Below the pieces are notes generated by a model that saw nothing but the letters and a program-made list of their open reading frames with translations, searched no databases and was not told the origin of the DNA. A DNA stretch of 64,000 nt from Helichrysum umbraculigerum (taxonomy: Eukaryota; Streptophyta; Magnoliopsida; Asterales; Asteraceae): positions 1,803,001-1,867,000 of the forward strand of contig CATIUR010000002.1 of the NCBI GenBank assembly GCA_949592205.1, given 5' to 3'. Every line of letters starts with the position of its first letter. Positions within the stretch are counted from its first letter, which is position 1. Positions 23,488-34,238 of the stretch are shown one piece after another. The position numbers were made by a program, and so were the translations under genes.

Positions 23488-23665
23488 TCGAGGGCGGAGC
23501 CATGTAGAATGTAGGGGTAACAGTTGTTATGGGTCCATCCAGTATATTTAGTGTAAATTTTATATAAAAAATGCATTTTTAGTTATATTCTTTGTTTTTG
23601 CTACGGGTTCACGAGAATAGAGATACCATTGTTACGAGTCATTTTAAATCCTGGATCCGCCACTA
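23488..23665. mobile_element. Small MITE-like repeat with GGCGGANCC ends
   Basis: The ends are TCGAGGGCGGAGCC and GGATCCGCCACTA, imperfect inverted repeats about 13 bp long. AGTATA occurs close to both sides and may be a target duplication. About 180 bp, non-coding. The superfamily is not determined. Confidence 0.5.
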
Positions 23666-23705
23666 AGTATAGTTATTTAGATCATGTTTCAGATAGTGAA
23701 TTTTT

Positions 23706-23738
23706 CCCGTCGCGAAGCACGGGCAGTTAAAATCTAGT
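23706..23738 (+). mobile_element. Helitron-like 3' terminus
   Basis: A hairpin CCCGT-CGCGAAGC-ACGGG is followed ten bases later by CTAGT and then T. This is the usual Helitron end: a short GC-rich stem, a gap of about ten bases, then CTRRT. The 5' TC end was not located, so only the terminus is annotated. Confidence 0.6.
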
Positions 23739-24090
23739 TTATATCATTGTTTCTTGTTTTAATAAATAGTAGTCTGGAATTAATAGAATGCGACTACAAA
23801 GATTGGATCAGGTTGGTTGTTGCAAAAATGATTTCTGATATATTACTCGGCCATGTAGTTTGTGAGTTGTTAAACATGTAAATAATGATTAAGGAAGGTG
23901 TAGTTGTAAGCAAATTTTGCTTTGTAGATGGTGCAGACCCCGCAACTCAAGTTATTTTATGAAGTAAATTAACATGAGCTTAAGGAGCAAACTAAATGAA
24001 AGGATTATATATTATAATATGTTTGTTAGGGTCAATAATATCACGTATTAAATGAATATATGATATTTATGTTCTACATAATTACATATA

Positions 24091-24344
24091 CTCCCTCCGT
24101 CTCATTATAAGCGTCCAGTTTTGACTTTTGAAAGTCATTTTTTTACAACTTCGACCTTAAATATTTTTGTTTGTGTTATATAATACTTGTGCAAAATATA
24201 TGAATGGATTGAGTTTTTAATGTATTTTCATTGATATAATTTTTATCGGGTATTATATAACACAAACAAAAATATTTAAGGTTAAAGTTGAAAAAAAAAA
24301 CTTTAAAAAGTCAAAAGTTGATACTTGTAATGGGACGGAGGTAG
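24091..24344. mobile_element. Stowaway-like MITE (CTCCCTCCGT family), 254 bp
   Basis: TA flanks both sides. The ends are CTCCCTCCGTCTCATTA and TAATGGGACGGAGGTAG. The two halves are long inverted copies around words such as CCTTAAATATTTTTGTTTGTG. It is the intact relative of the longer composite element at 39749-40633. Confidence 0.8.
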
Positions 24345-25127
24345 TATAAGCTAAAACCGATATATAAGAGAAAAAAATATTAAAAAATCGAAAGGTAGTT
24401 TTACCCTTAGTTAAACTTTTTTGTTGACTTAAATCCTTTTATAGTACGATTTGAAAATTTTGGGTCCTTTTAGAGCACCGACAAAAGTCACATTCCCTTT
24501 ATCATCAAATTTAAACAATTACGTTATTTTTGAGCCATTTGCCATTAAATTAGATATGGGTTTGAAAAGAAAGAAAGGAAAGGTCGGCAGTTGGTTCACT
24601 GTATATTATATATATATTGTTGAAAAAATTAAATGAAAATGACATTGTTGAAAATTTAATGTATTCTCGTGTGGAAAGTAAGTAAGTAAAGGGTCTCTTT
24701 CATACTCTTTTAATTTTGTTAAAGTCGTACGAAATATAATTAAAGCCTAAAATCCTTGTTGGGTCACTAAAATTAATAAATACTGTAGAAATTTAGCACA
24801 AAAAATCCGTTTAAAACAACCGGACGTGGGGTAACAAATAATTAATTACTCCACTTCATCTTTTTACTTTATTTTAAAGCTGGTGGAAGACAATTATTTG
24901 CAAAAAAGTCTATCATTGCATAGTGTGCTGTATTTATTCATATTTACACTTGCATTGTCACGAATACACTTACCAAAAATCATGACTTAGACCAACTCAC
25001 AAAATTTAGTGTTTAGTGCATATGTTGGATATGCCTTTACTGTATGTTTATTAGTATATGCGTTATGTTTTGTATTAAAATAGCCTTCTGGTTTAAAAAA
25101 AAAATGTTGCATTATTTGATATTCAAC

Positions 25128-25174
<47 letters not shown>

Positions 25175-25928
25175 TTATCTTTATCTTTATTTACCTATAA
25201 TGCATATCACATTCTCTTTCTTAATACTTAAAAATTAAATATGGTAACTAACTAAACTACAAAACCAAATCTAAATATCTTCCTTTCACATTTATTATTG
25301 TATATTTTTCACCTAAAATATAGCTTAACAGCGATTAATTCAATTTTTTTTAACAATCTATAAATATTATTCCGCCGCATAGCACAGGTCAGATGCTTGT
25401 ATATACTAAATCATTATGATTATATGCACAGGTAGATCGATATCCTGTTATTATGTGATGTAATTCAACAACATCGATCATCACTATCAACTCGTGTTTA
25501 TATCATTACTTACTTGTTTGTCAACTTTTCTTTCCCATTTGTTTACATCAATAATTTCAACATTTAAAATTTAACAATTCAACGTACTTATAAATAATTT
25601 ACAACTCATCATCATCATCATCATCATCATCACCACTAATTATCTATCTATGGCCTTCTAGCTTCTTCTTCTTCTTCCATTTTGAATCAGGAGGTATTCT
25701 CTGCACTTGTCTCCTGATTTTAGTTTCAATTGTCGTTGACTTTTGATATACAATTAATATAACAAATGAATTAAATCTGACATACCCGTGTCTAGTCATA
25801 TGAGATGATACGATGCTGCCAACTAAAGATTTGGGTGGAAAATGAAATGTGCAGTGGATACATATTTTAAGTCCTTCTTCAATTCATAAATAAATAGGAA
25901 TAGGAAACAGGAAGGAAGCAGAAAGAAC
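24345..25928. other. AT-rich upstream region of the kinase gene
   Basis: No coding gene is seen. The region contains a (TA)n microsatellite at 25131-25172, a TCTTTA run after it, and an ATC triplet run near 25608-25632. A degenerate Helitron-like hairpin (CCGCCGCATAGCACAGG) lies near 25372. The last few hundred bases are presumably promoter and 5' UTR. Confidence 0.5.
25131..25172. repeat. (TA)n microsatellite
   Basis: Twenty-one uninterrupted AT units in intergenic DNA. Confidence 0.95.
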
Positions 25929-28761
25929 ATGGGTGGTTGTTGTTATGGTGCTTTTGATTCGTGTAAACCAACAGCTACAAATCTTCCTTCAGATGGTAAT
26001 GGTAATGGTAATGGTAATTTAATATTTCCATCACATGATGTTTTTTTCTTCTTCTTTATTTTAAATATTACTAATTAAGATAACATATATAAGTTGAAAT
26101 TTTGATTGGTTAGATATTGCTACAAACAACGTTAAACAATTCTCCTACAATTCATTAAGATCGGCTACAAGGAACTTTCATCCCTCAAATAGGATTGGTG
26201 GAGGTGGTTTTGGAGTTGTTTATAAGGTACGTACACTCATTCATTCGATCCAATCCAATCACATACTATACTATACTATACTATACGTATGTATGTACAT
26301 ATAATAATTCGGAGCTGTATTTTTATTGTCAACAAATTTACATTACAGGGTGTTCTGAGAGATGACACTCATGTTGCGGTTAAGTCTCTTTCAGCTGAAT
26401 CCAAGCAAGGGACAGCTGAATTTTTGACAGAAATAAATATGATATCGACTATTAAGCATCCCAACCTCGTCCAACTCATTGGTTGTTGTGTTGAAGACGG
26501 TAACCGGATTTTGGTATATGAGTTCCTTAAGAACAACAGCCTTGCTAGTGCTTTACTTGGTATTCTCTTCTATTTCCATCTACCAACTGTATACTCATTC
26601 TTATTACAACCTCCTGCCCAATTTTTTTTAGGATTTTATTATTAAAAGAAATTCAAATTATTGCTGTAACTACTTACTTTTGGTAACTGTTAACGTACAA
26701 TTGTACAAACCAAGAACGTATTAAACGATATAAAAGGTTTTATATACCATCCAGATATGTTTTCGTAGACCTTTTTAAATCTATGTTATATTAGATGTTA
26801 AAATTAACAATATAGATTAGTATGGGTCGTAATTACCATCTCTATGATAGTAAGCTTTAGCAATTAACAGTTAACTAGTTAAGTTTTCTTAATGAACCCA
26901 TGATACCAAGTGCAAAGTTATTAAATTGTAGGTTCGAGAGGTAAACATGTAGACCTAAATTGGGCTACGCGAGCTAGCATATGCAAAGGAACAGCATCGG
27001 GTCTGGTATATCTTCATGAGGAAGCTGAACCTCATATTGTCCATCGAGATATAAAAGCGAGTAATGTACTTCTTGATGGAGAGTTTCATCCCAAAATAGG
27101 AGATTTTGGACTTGCAAAACTTTTTCCCGATAATGTCACTCATGTTAGTACTCGAGTTGCTGGAACACAGTAAGTAAATTTTCTCGTCTTGTTTTTGCAT
27201 TGATATAGGTCGGCATGTATAATTTCTCAAGTTCTAGAGTCTGATCTATGGCAGGGGATACTTGGCTCCTGAGTATGCGATGTTAGGACAACTTACAAAG
27301 AAAGCGGACGTATATAGTTTTGGCGTACTTATGCTAGAAATTATTAGTGGTAGAAGTAGCAGTCATGCTGCTTTCGGGGAGGATCTCTTGGGTCTAGTTG
27401 AATGGGTATAATCTTTTACTACTATCAAGCAAATTCTGCACAATTACAGATGGTACTACTAATAAATAACAATGCACTACAATAACTTATCAGAAATAAA
27501 GTATAAGTGTGTTGCCATTTATAACACCTTTTTCATAGAAATAGTTAGGGGGTGTTTAGTTGTGGAAAAAATGGGGTGTTTTCTAGAAATTTTTCCAAGA
27601 AAAGTGAAAAAGTGGAAAACGCGTTCAAAATGAATTTTTCTGAGAAAATTTTCCAAGAAAATGGAAAATTCACTTTTCCAAAATATAACTTGGAGGTGGA
27701 AAACACCTCTCCTACACTTTTCCAAATTTTCCTTTATACAATTCCCCCACACTTTTCCAAATTTTCTAAGATATAACTAGTTTTCTAAAATCCACTTTTC
27801 CAACATTTGAACGCATTTTCAAATTTTTTAACACTTTTCCGGAGATTGATTTTCTTTAGAAAATTGGAAATGGAAAATTGTGGAAAATTTTCCACAACTA
27901 AACACACCCTAAAGTTTGTAGTTGGGTTCTTGATGCCATATATTTTGTCGTCATTTGTCCCAGAAACAAGTTCACTTCTGATTTCAAGGGTTGAAAACCT
28001 TTCCTTTTACAGTTTAAATTAAAAAGTTGGGCAACTAACAGAGAACATAGCATCAGTTACTTATCTAGTAGTTAACATAATGCATTCATTTTAAGTCAAA
28101 AGTTAGATCATTGGTTTTTTAATAATATCTGTAAACAACCATATGTGACAAATAAATTCTATTTAAAATTGGTCAAAAAACAAAGTTTTGGGCGATCCAA
28201 CCATACCAAAAGCGAATGTAAACATGTTTCAGTATGACCCATGTTTATCTATACCCAACTCACCCATATTGCCATCTTTAATGTGAAGTCAAATACTGGA
28301 CTCTATCTTTTTGCTTACATGGAGATGCATATGTAAAGAAATAGTTTGATTCTAGTTTTACGTGACAAGAAGATATTGCTGTTATCTAGGCATGGATGCT
28401 CAAAGACGAAGAAAGACTTCTGGAAGTCGTTGACCCGGACCTAACGGATTGTCCAGATGACGAGGTAATGCACTTGATTACAATTGCATTATTTTGTACG
28501 CAAGCGCTTTCAAGTCAAAGACCAAGTATGAGGCAAGTGGTCGAGATGCTCACAAGAAAAGTTAACCTAAATGTAAAACTGTTAACAGAGCCGGGGGTAT
28601 ACAGGCGACATTCCCACTCTAGTCGGTCTAACAGTGGTAAGTCCAAAGAAACAACGAGATCCCGAGCATTAAATGGCAAAAATCCTTTTGTAACTAGCAG
28701 TAGCTCACCACAAGTAAGTAATAGTAATTCTTACAGTATATCACAAATGTTTCCTAGATGA
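25929..28761 (+). CDS. Receptor-like cytoplasmic kinase, cold-responsive protein kinase 1 type
   Basis: This is a Ser/Thr kinase without an ectodomain or transmembrane segment. Exons are 25929-25995, 26114-26226, 26349-26559, 26932-27169, 27255-27405 and 28390-28761, for 383 residues. The N-terminus MGGCC could be lipid-modified and hold the protein at the plasma membrane. Kinase landmarks are IGGGGFGVVYKG, VAVKSLSAESKQG, HRDIKASNVLL, DFGLAKLFP and GTQGYLAPEYA. The Ser/Asn-rich tail is typical of the CRPK1/At1g16670 group, whose founding member acts in cold signalling by phosphorylating 14-3-3 proteins. The assignment rests on motif order and spacing, so close relatives of the group remain possible. 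Intron 5 (27406-28389) carries a foldback MITE. No frame disruption is seen. Confidence 0.88.
27547..27910. mobile_element. Foldback MITE in intron 5 of the cytoplasmic kinase gene
   Basis: It starts AGGGGGTGTTTAGTTGTGG and ends CCACAACTAAACACACCCT. The whole interior tends to fold back through TTTTCCA and TGGAAAA words. It belongs to the same family as 15433-15774. It lies wholly within the intron and leaves both splice sites alone. Confidence 0.75.
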
Positions 28762-28931
28762 TCCAACAAGTCAAATAGTAGGTAGATACCAGTGAACAAA
28801 AAGGTTTGTGAATTCAAGCTAGTGTTATACCAACATCCGAGAGACATTGGTTTATATTATATATAATATAATAATAATAATACTCTACTCTGTGTGTGTA
28901 ATACATCATATCAAATACTCCGTATAATGAT

Positions 28932-29520
28932 CAGTGTTTTAAGACCCGGTTCGACCGGCCCGGTCGGACCGGTCGGACCGCTTTTTTAGAGATTTCCGGG
29001 CCAAAAAAACCCGGGTTTTTCAATATGTTGACTAGTCAACGACCCGGTTGACCCTGCCGGTCGGACCGGGTTGGACCGGGACCCGGACCGGCGCGTTGAC
29101 CCGGTTTCATGTTTTTTTTTTTTGTTTTTCTTTTTACAATTTCTATGTACATTTAATCATTTATAATTAGGGAATATTGACTGATTGTGTATTTCAAGAA
29201 TAATGAGGGTAATGAGGGAATCTTTGACTGATGTGTCATCACCATTTATTACTCTATGGATTATATAATTATTATATTGATGTGTATTCCAAGAATAACA
29301 AGGGAATCGATGTGTAATCACCCTTTATTATTTTATGGATTATAATTATTATACATGATATAATTAATAGTTATAATTATAATTATAAAAAAATAAAAAA
29401 ATCACTAAATACTACTACTGTATACTATTATTAACTCCGGTCCGACCTTCCGGCCCAACCGGTCCGGCCAGAAATTAACACTTTTCCGGGTCGACTAAAA
29501 ACCCGGGTTTTAAAACATTG
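28932..29520. mobile_element. Non-autonomous hAT element, 589 bp, TSD ATAATGAT
   Basis: The perfect 8-bp duplication ATAATGAT lies at 28924-28931 and 29521-29528. The ends are CAGTGTTTTAAGACCCGG and CCGGGTTTTAAAACATTG. Subterminal zones are dense in GGTCGGACCGG-like words and their complements, while the core is AT-rich and non-coding. It lies about 170 bp beyond the stop codon of the kinase gene. Confidence 0.9.
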
Positions 29521-29702
29521 ATAATGATTTAATTTAATGAAGCGTATAATGATGAAAAGACACTTTCATATGTTTATAGTAGCAATAATAATTTGAGTAA
29601 ACTGAAGACGCAAGATAGAAAAATGAGCGTCAAAAAGATGATTGATATTTATAATTTAATTTAATTTGTGGTCACACATAAAATGGTGGTGATGGATGTT
29701 GT

Positions 29703-30618
29703 CATAGTTGTCGACTCGTGTATCGTATCGTGTCTCGTTTTTCTAAATTTTGACTCGTGTATCGTATCGTGTCTCGACTCGTAAGAGTCACGATTAAGCA
29801 TTTTTATATATACAAATTTATAATATGTATGTACAAAACATAATATTAGTTGATAATATAAGTACATTTACTATAATATTACAATTTATAATATTTATGT
29901 ATAAAACATACCTAGGTTTTTATAAAGTGTCTTAAACATGGTGGATGGTGGAGACGTGGAGTACTTATCCCACTGTAAGAAATAAGAAAAAAAAAATTGA
30001 AAGGTCTCTTGTTATTTAATTTGTCATTTACTTATATTTCCCAAGTACATTATTTAATTCACATTAAAATTTTCAATAAAAAGGTTGTTGCAAGTGTGGA
30101 ACACCTACAGCCATTCATTCCTTATCATCATCATCATATATTTAATATATTTAATTTAATACTCTAGATCTTAAAAATCAATCACCTTCTCTCTTCTCTT
30201 TTCTTTAAGTACACTACTCTCTTTTTTCTTCACAACTCGTTCAACTCAAGAACCCCATCATTCTGATAGAAAGCTTTATTCATAACTCCTTTTAACTCCT
30301 ATAAATCGTGATGAAGATGATATAGAGCAACAAAAGTGATGTATATAAGATGAAGATGCAAAGGGTGAAGAAAAATCGTGATAGATCATATGGAACCCTA
30401 GAATTTCTCTTTTCTTCCTTCTTTCCTTTTTATATTTATTATTTGGGTTTTTATTTTTATAAATAGTCAGGAACCGTACGATTCACGATTCTGAATCGAC
30501 TCGTACGATACGGAGTCCTAGTAATCTACGATACATATTCCGAGTCGTATCTTTTTCTTCCCTTTCTGTCTCGACTCGTACGAGTTGTCTCGTGACTCGT
30601 ACGAGACTAACAACTATG
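29703..30618. mobile_element. Non-autonomous hAT element, 916 bp, TSD GATGTTGT
   Basis: The perfect 8-bp duplication GATGTTGT lies at 29695-29702 and 30619-30626. The ends are CATAGTTGTCGACTCG and GACTAACAACTATG. Subterminal words are GACTCGTACGA and TCGTATCGTGTCTCG with their complements. The core has no transposase frame. Confidence 0.9.
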
Positions 30619-30968
30619 GATGTTGTTATTTATGTAAGAAAAACTGATGATACAAATAAGAATCGAATAGTAACATAAACCTAGAAGTAAATTAAGGTAT
30701 GAATGATTAAATAGGATATTGTTAGGCATAAATAAATCAAAGTAACGGAAATGAATTTTATTAGTATCATTACTACAGTAGTTAAGGGATTGCATCACTA
30801 CATCATTTGCATATGAGTGGTGATATTTTCACCGTAATGTATAACCATTTATTCATATGGTATAACTGCTTACTGTACAGATATGTTGAATCTATAAAAA
30901 AAATCATGTTTGATATCAATACCTTTTGCATATTCAAAACTTTGGGTTAAGTAGGAGTGTAGGACTTA

Positions 30969-31287
30969 GACCATTCGTAACCCGGCGTTTGGAGGGGTGA
31001 GAACGCCAGAACGCCCCTAATGGAACGCCCCTAATGGAGCGTTTTGGAGGGGCGTTTTTCGTGGCGTTGTGTGAGGGAAGACAAGGCGTAAACGGATATT
31101 GTGTGGGTCCCACATTTTTTTTTTCTTTTTCCTTATCTTTTGCATGTTTTAATCATTTAAAAAACATTTTTTTTATTGGGGAAAAAGGGGCGGTCTGGTG
31201 TTATGGGTTACCAGGGTGAATGGGGCATTCTGGTATTACGCTGGCGCTTAAAAAATGGACGTTTTGATATTACGGTTACTAATGGTT
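30969..31287. mobile_element. PIF/Harbinger-like MITE
   Basis: The ends are GACCATTCGTAACCC and GGTTACTAATGGTT, imperfect inverted repeats, flanked by TTA on the left and TAA on the right. A three-base TWA target would fit PIF/Harbinger. The interior holds repeated AACGCCCC and GGGGCGTT words. It ends about 120 bp before the uORF of the next gene, so it may lie in or close to that gene's promoter. Confidence 0.5.
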
Positions 31288-31406
31288 TAAGAGGAGAGGA
31301 CAACAAGTAGAAGTAGAACTGTAGAAGTGTACTCCCTTAACTGTCACTGTTATTCTCCATCTTCAGTTTTCCCTAACAGTAGTAGTAACAGTTGAGGAGG
31401 AGTAAC

Positions 31407-31436
31407 ATGACCTGTGCTCAACGGTGGTTATTATGA
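31407..31436 (+). promoter_or_regulatory. Upstream ORF overlapping the OCTOPUS-family start codon
   Basis: An upstream ATG at 31407 opens a nine-codon frame (MTCAQRWLL) whose TGA at 31434-31436 overlaps the main ATG at 31433 in the sequence ATGA. It is in a different frame from the main protein. Such an overlap can lower translation or allow termination-reinitiation. This is seen in the sequence; any effect is inferred, and it only matters if transcription starts upstream of 31407. Confidence 0.5.
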
Positions 31437-32887
31437 ATTCCACAATAACTAACCAACCGCCACCGCCACCGCCACCCCCATCATCCTTACCCTGTCACCA
31501 CAACCACAACCACAACCTCACTGCTTTCTGCTCTTCGTGCCTCTCTCAGCGTCTCAACATCTTACATCATCATTCATCCCTCCTCCGCCGAACCAAATCT
31601 TCTTCTTACTCCGCCTCTAAATTCGATACTCTAAACCTTGAACCTCAACGCAAATCCTGTGATGTTCCTTCACGGAACACTCTCTTGTCATTATTCTCAA
31701 TTGACCACCAAAATCACCAACAACAAGTCAGCAATGTCGATGATGAAATTAAGGTTTCAGAAGAAAACAGTAGTAGTAATTTGAACGAATTGGAGAACGA
31801 CATCCTTGATATGGAGGCTAAAATTGACGCAATTGTTGAAAATCTGAAGTCCGTCAACCATCACATCAGTTTAGATTTAGGTTTAGATTCACATCCAAAG
31901 AAACCCTCTTTTTGGTCATCCGCGTCTGTTCTCACCAAAAAATGGATCAATTGGAGACCCAAACACACTAATACTAATAATAACAACACCACCCTCGACG
32001 ATTATACGGCATTGCCTGTGGAGAAGCCGATTTCACAGCAGTACCGCGAAACACAGTCGGAAATCGCCGATTACGGATACGGCCGGAGATCTGCTGACAT
32101 TCACCCTAGGTTCTCTTTGGATGCAGCCCGGGTTTCATTCGATGACCCACCTCGTTACTCACTTCACCAACCTAAGCCCTCATGGGATGCCTTTTTGATC
32201 GACCAGCCAGAACAAGAGCCCGGTGGATCAACCCAGACCCGTGAATATTACTTGAATTCTTCCTCTTCTTCCAAGAGAAGGAAGAGCCTTGACAGATCAA
32301 CCTCCATTCACAAAATGGCTGCTCCCGATGATCAGAATGCTGCCCCTTCAGTTTCCAATGCCAAAGTGTCGCCTTGCAATCACATCCATGGCAGGTCAAA
32401 GTTTCATAGCATCAGTAGCGAAAATGAATTACAAAGGGATTCAAATTCATTAAGGGATGATGGTTCAGACTCATTCGATAAAGAGGGGAAGAAGAAATCA
32501 CGGTGGTGGAATTGGAAGCAATGGGGGTTTAGCAACCCTCAGAATGCGAATCGTGGTGGTGAAAGAGTTGGAAATGGTCAATTGAGACGAGGGCTTAGTA
32601 GGAAAGTAGACACAAACAACCAAAGTGTTAGTTGGAGGAGAAGCACTTCATACAACATGAAGAAATCAAATTCAATTGAAAACAGTAAGAGTAGACAACT
32701 AGAAGGAGATGAATATGTTTTCGAGAGGAATCCAAGTGCGAGATATCCTCCACCAAACAATGCGAATAATGGGCTTCTGCGATTCTACTTAACACCATTA
32801 CGAGGTAGTCGAAGAAGTGGTAACGCAAAAAGTAGGCTGGCTAGCAACTCAAATTCGATTGCTAGAAACATGCTCCGACTGTACTGA
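31433..32887 (+). CDS. OCTOPUS-like protein (DUF740 / UPF0503 family)
   Basis: This single-exon gene encodes 484 residues. OCTOPUS and its paralogues are membrane-associated polar proteins that promote phloem differentiation by antagonising BIN2-type signalling. The N-terminus has a run of eight prolines and then HNLTAFCSSCLSQRL, the conserved cysteine box of the family (about residues 27-41). SCDVPSRNTLLSLFSID follows at about 76-92, an acidic predicted coiled segment (about 110-140), Ser-rich and basic stretches (SSSSSKRRKSLDRSTS), and the conserved C-terminal end ARNMLRLY. It is shorter than OCTOPUS itself, so a paralogue of the OPL type is likely. The frame is open nine bases further up, but only through a GTG, so ATG 31433 is the start. 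No defects are seen. Confidence 0.85.
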   Translation: MNSTITNQPPPPPPPPSSLPCHHNHNHNLTAFCSSCLSQRLNILHHHSSLLRRTKSSSYSASKFDTLNLEPQRKSCDVPSRNTLLSLFSIDHQNHQQQVSNVDDEIKVSEENSSSNLNELENDILDMEAKIDAIVENLKSVNHHISLDLGLDSHPKKPSFWSSASVLTKKWINWRPKHTNTNNNNTTLDDYTALPVEKPISQQYRETQSEIADYGYGRRSADIHPRFSLDAARVSFDDPPRYSLHQPKPSWDAFLIDQPEQEPGGSTQTREYYLNSSSSSKRRKSLDRSTSIHKMAAPDDQNAAPSVSNAKVSPCNHIHGRSKFHSISSENELQRDSNSLRDDGSDSFDKEGKKKSRWWNWKQWGFSNPQNANRGGERVGNGQLRRGLSRKVDTNNQSVSWRRSTSYNMKKSNSIENSKSRQLEGDEYVFERNPSARYPPPNNANNGLLRFYLTPLRGSRRSGNAKSRLASNSNSIARNMLRLY

Positions 32888-34238
32888 AATTCCCAAATGT
32901 TAGGTTCGTGTTGTTATGTCAATTCGGCATTTTTTCTTTAGCGTTGTTTCTATATCGGGTCAACCATGTATATAAACTGTAAAATCCATTAATTTGTTAT
33001 TCAGTTTCGGTTTGGCTTGGTTCTATGGTTCAGTTGGTGGTTGGTATTTTTAGAATATGCCCGGCTAAAGCTCGAATAACCAGAGCCATATTATGAATCC
33101 AGGTATTGGAATAATCCAAATGGTTTTAGTCGGTATGTGGTTAACCGGATGACCCATTTTTAGGTTGGGTCTCAACTCTCAAGTAGATTGATGTTTGGCT
33201 GAAAAGTTGAATAGCTCACACTTATTTAAGCAGAAACCTTGGATTGAATACCCCTAAAAGTTGGGTTAGTTTATAAGCTGAATTTGTGATCTCCACACAC
33301 AATAGTGTATGAATGAATGAATTTGGTGCAGCATGTCTGTCAGTTTGAGTAAATAGTACTAGCATTTCTGTACTTGGTAGCTCATTTGTGTTTCTGCATC
33401 TGCATCTACATCTACATGTTGATGATAAGAAATGTGCATATGAACAACATTGCTATAATTAGATTAGATTCTTGTTTTGATGGATAGCTAAGCTAGGTGT
33501 GGTTTCATTGTTTTCTTTCACACGTATCCACGCACCTTCTAAGTTCTAACACATGATTTTCTGTATACAAGCAAGTAATATTCAAATGTCCAAGCCCAAA
33601 TACTTTGCAAACACTAACTTGTCATCTCTGCAATTATTGTATTGTATTGTGTTGTCTTTTATCTTCTGATTTCATTTCTATTCGTTTAAGATAAATGGTC
33701 GTGTTATCAAATGTTCCAACGGACCATGCTAGCTACGATTATTTATTAGAAAAAAGTAGGACGATAAACACAAACTGTTGACACCCTACTAGCTCCCTCT
33801 AAATTACTTTATGTGAAATGCAAGATGATAAACACGTACTCGGTACTCGGTATGCTATAAACCAAACCTAACATTATTTCTCCACAGTCCACAACGTACG
33901 TATATGATATATGAATGAAGAAGAATTGCTTGAAATTAAAGAAATGAATCGAGTGTTTTCTTTAGTCTAACTAACTATAACTATAGACCCAGCAGTCAGC
34001 TGCTGATGGATGCCATAGGCCCGCACCAGCATTGACCTAACCAAGCTAATTAAAATGACATCACAGCAACAAATATATAATAATCAACTATCTATATATA
34101 TAAACTTGCATGCGTTGGCTAGTCAAGCATCTCTCATCTCCAGTTCAGTTCACTCCAACAACAATTAACCACATATATCTACACTAAATATATATCTCCT
34201 AATTAAACACACTTGAATGTCCTATTAACAAATTGATA
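32888..34238. other. Intergenic region between the OCTOPUS-like gene and the laccase pseudogene
   Basis: The first few hundred bases are presumably 3' UTR. The rest is AT-rich and without a credible gene. The part just upstream of 34239 probably was the laccase promoter, with a TATATATAA-like stretch near 34094-34103. Confidence 0.45.

Noticed and set aside
31424..31432. Start of the OCTOPUS-like protein at 31424
   Set aside because: That codon is GTG; the first ATG in the frame is 31433.
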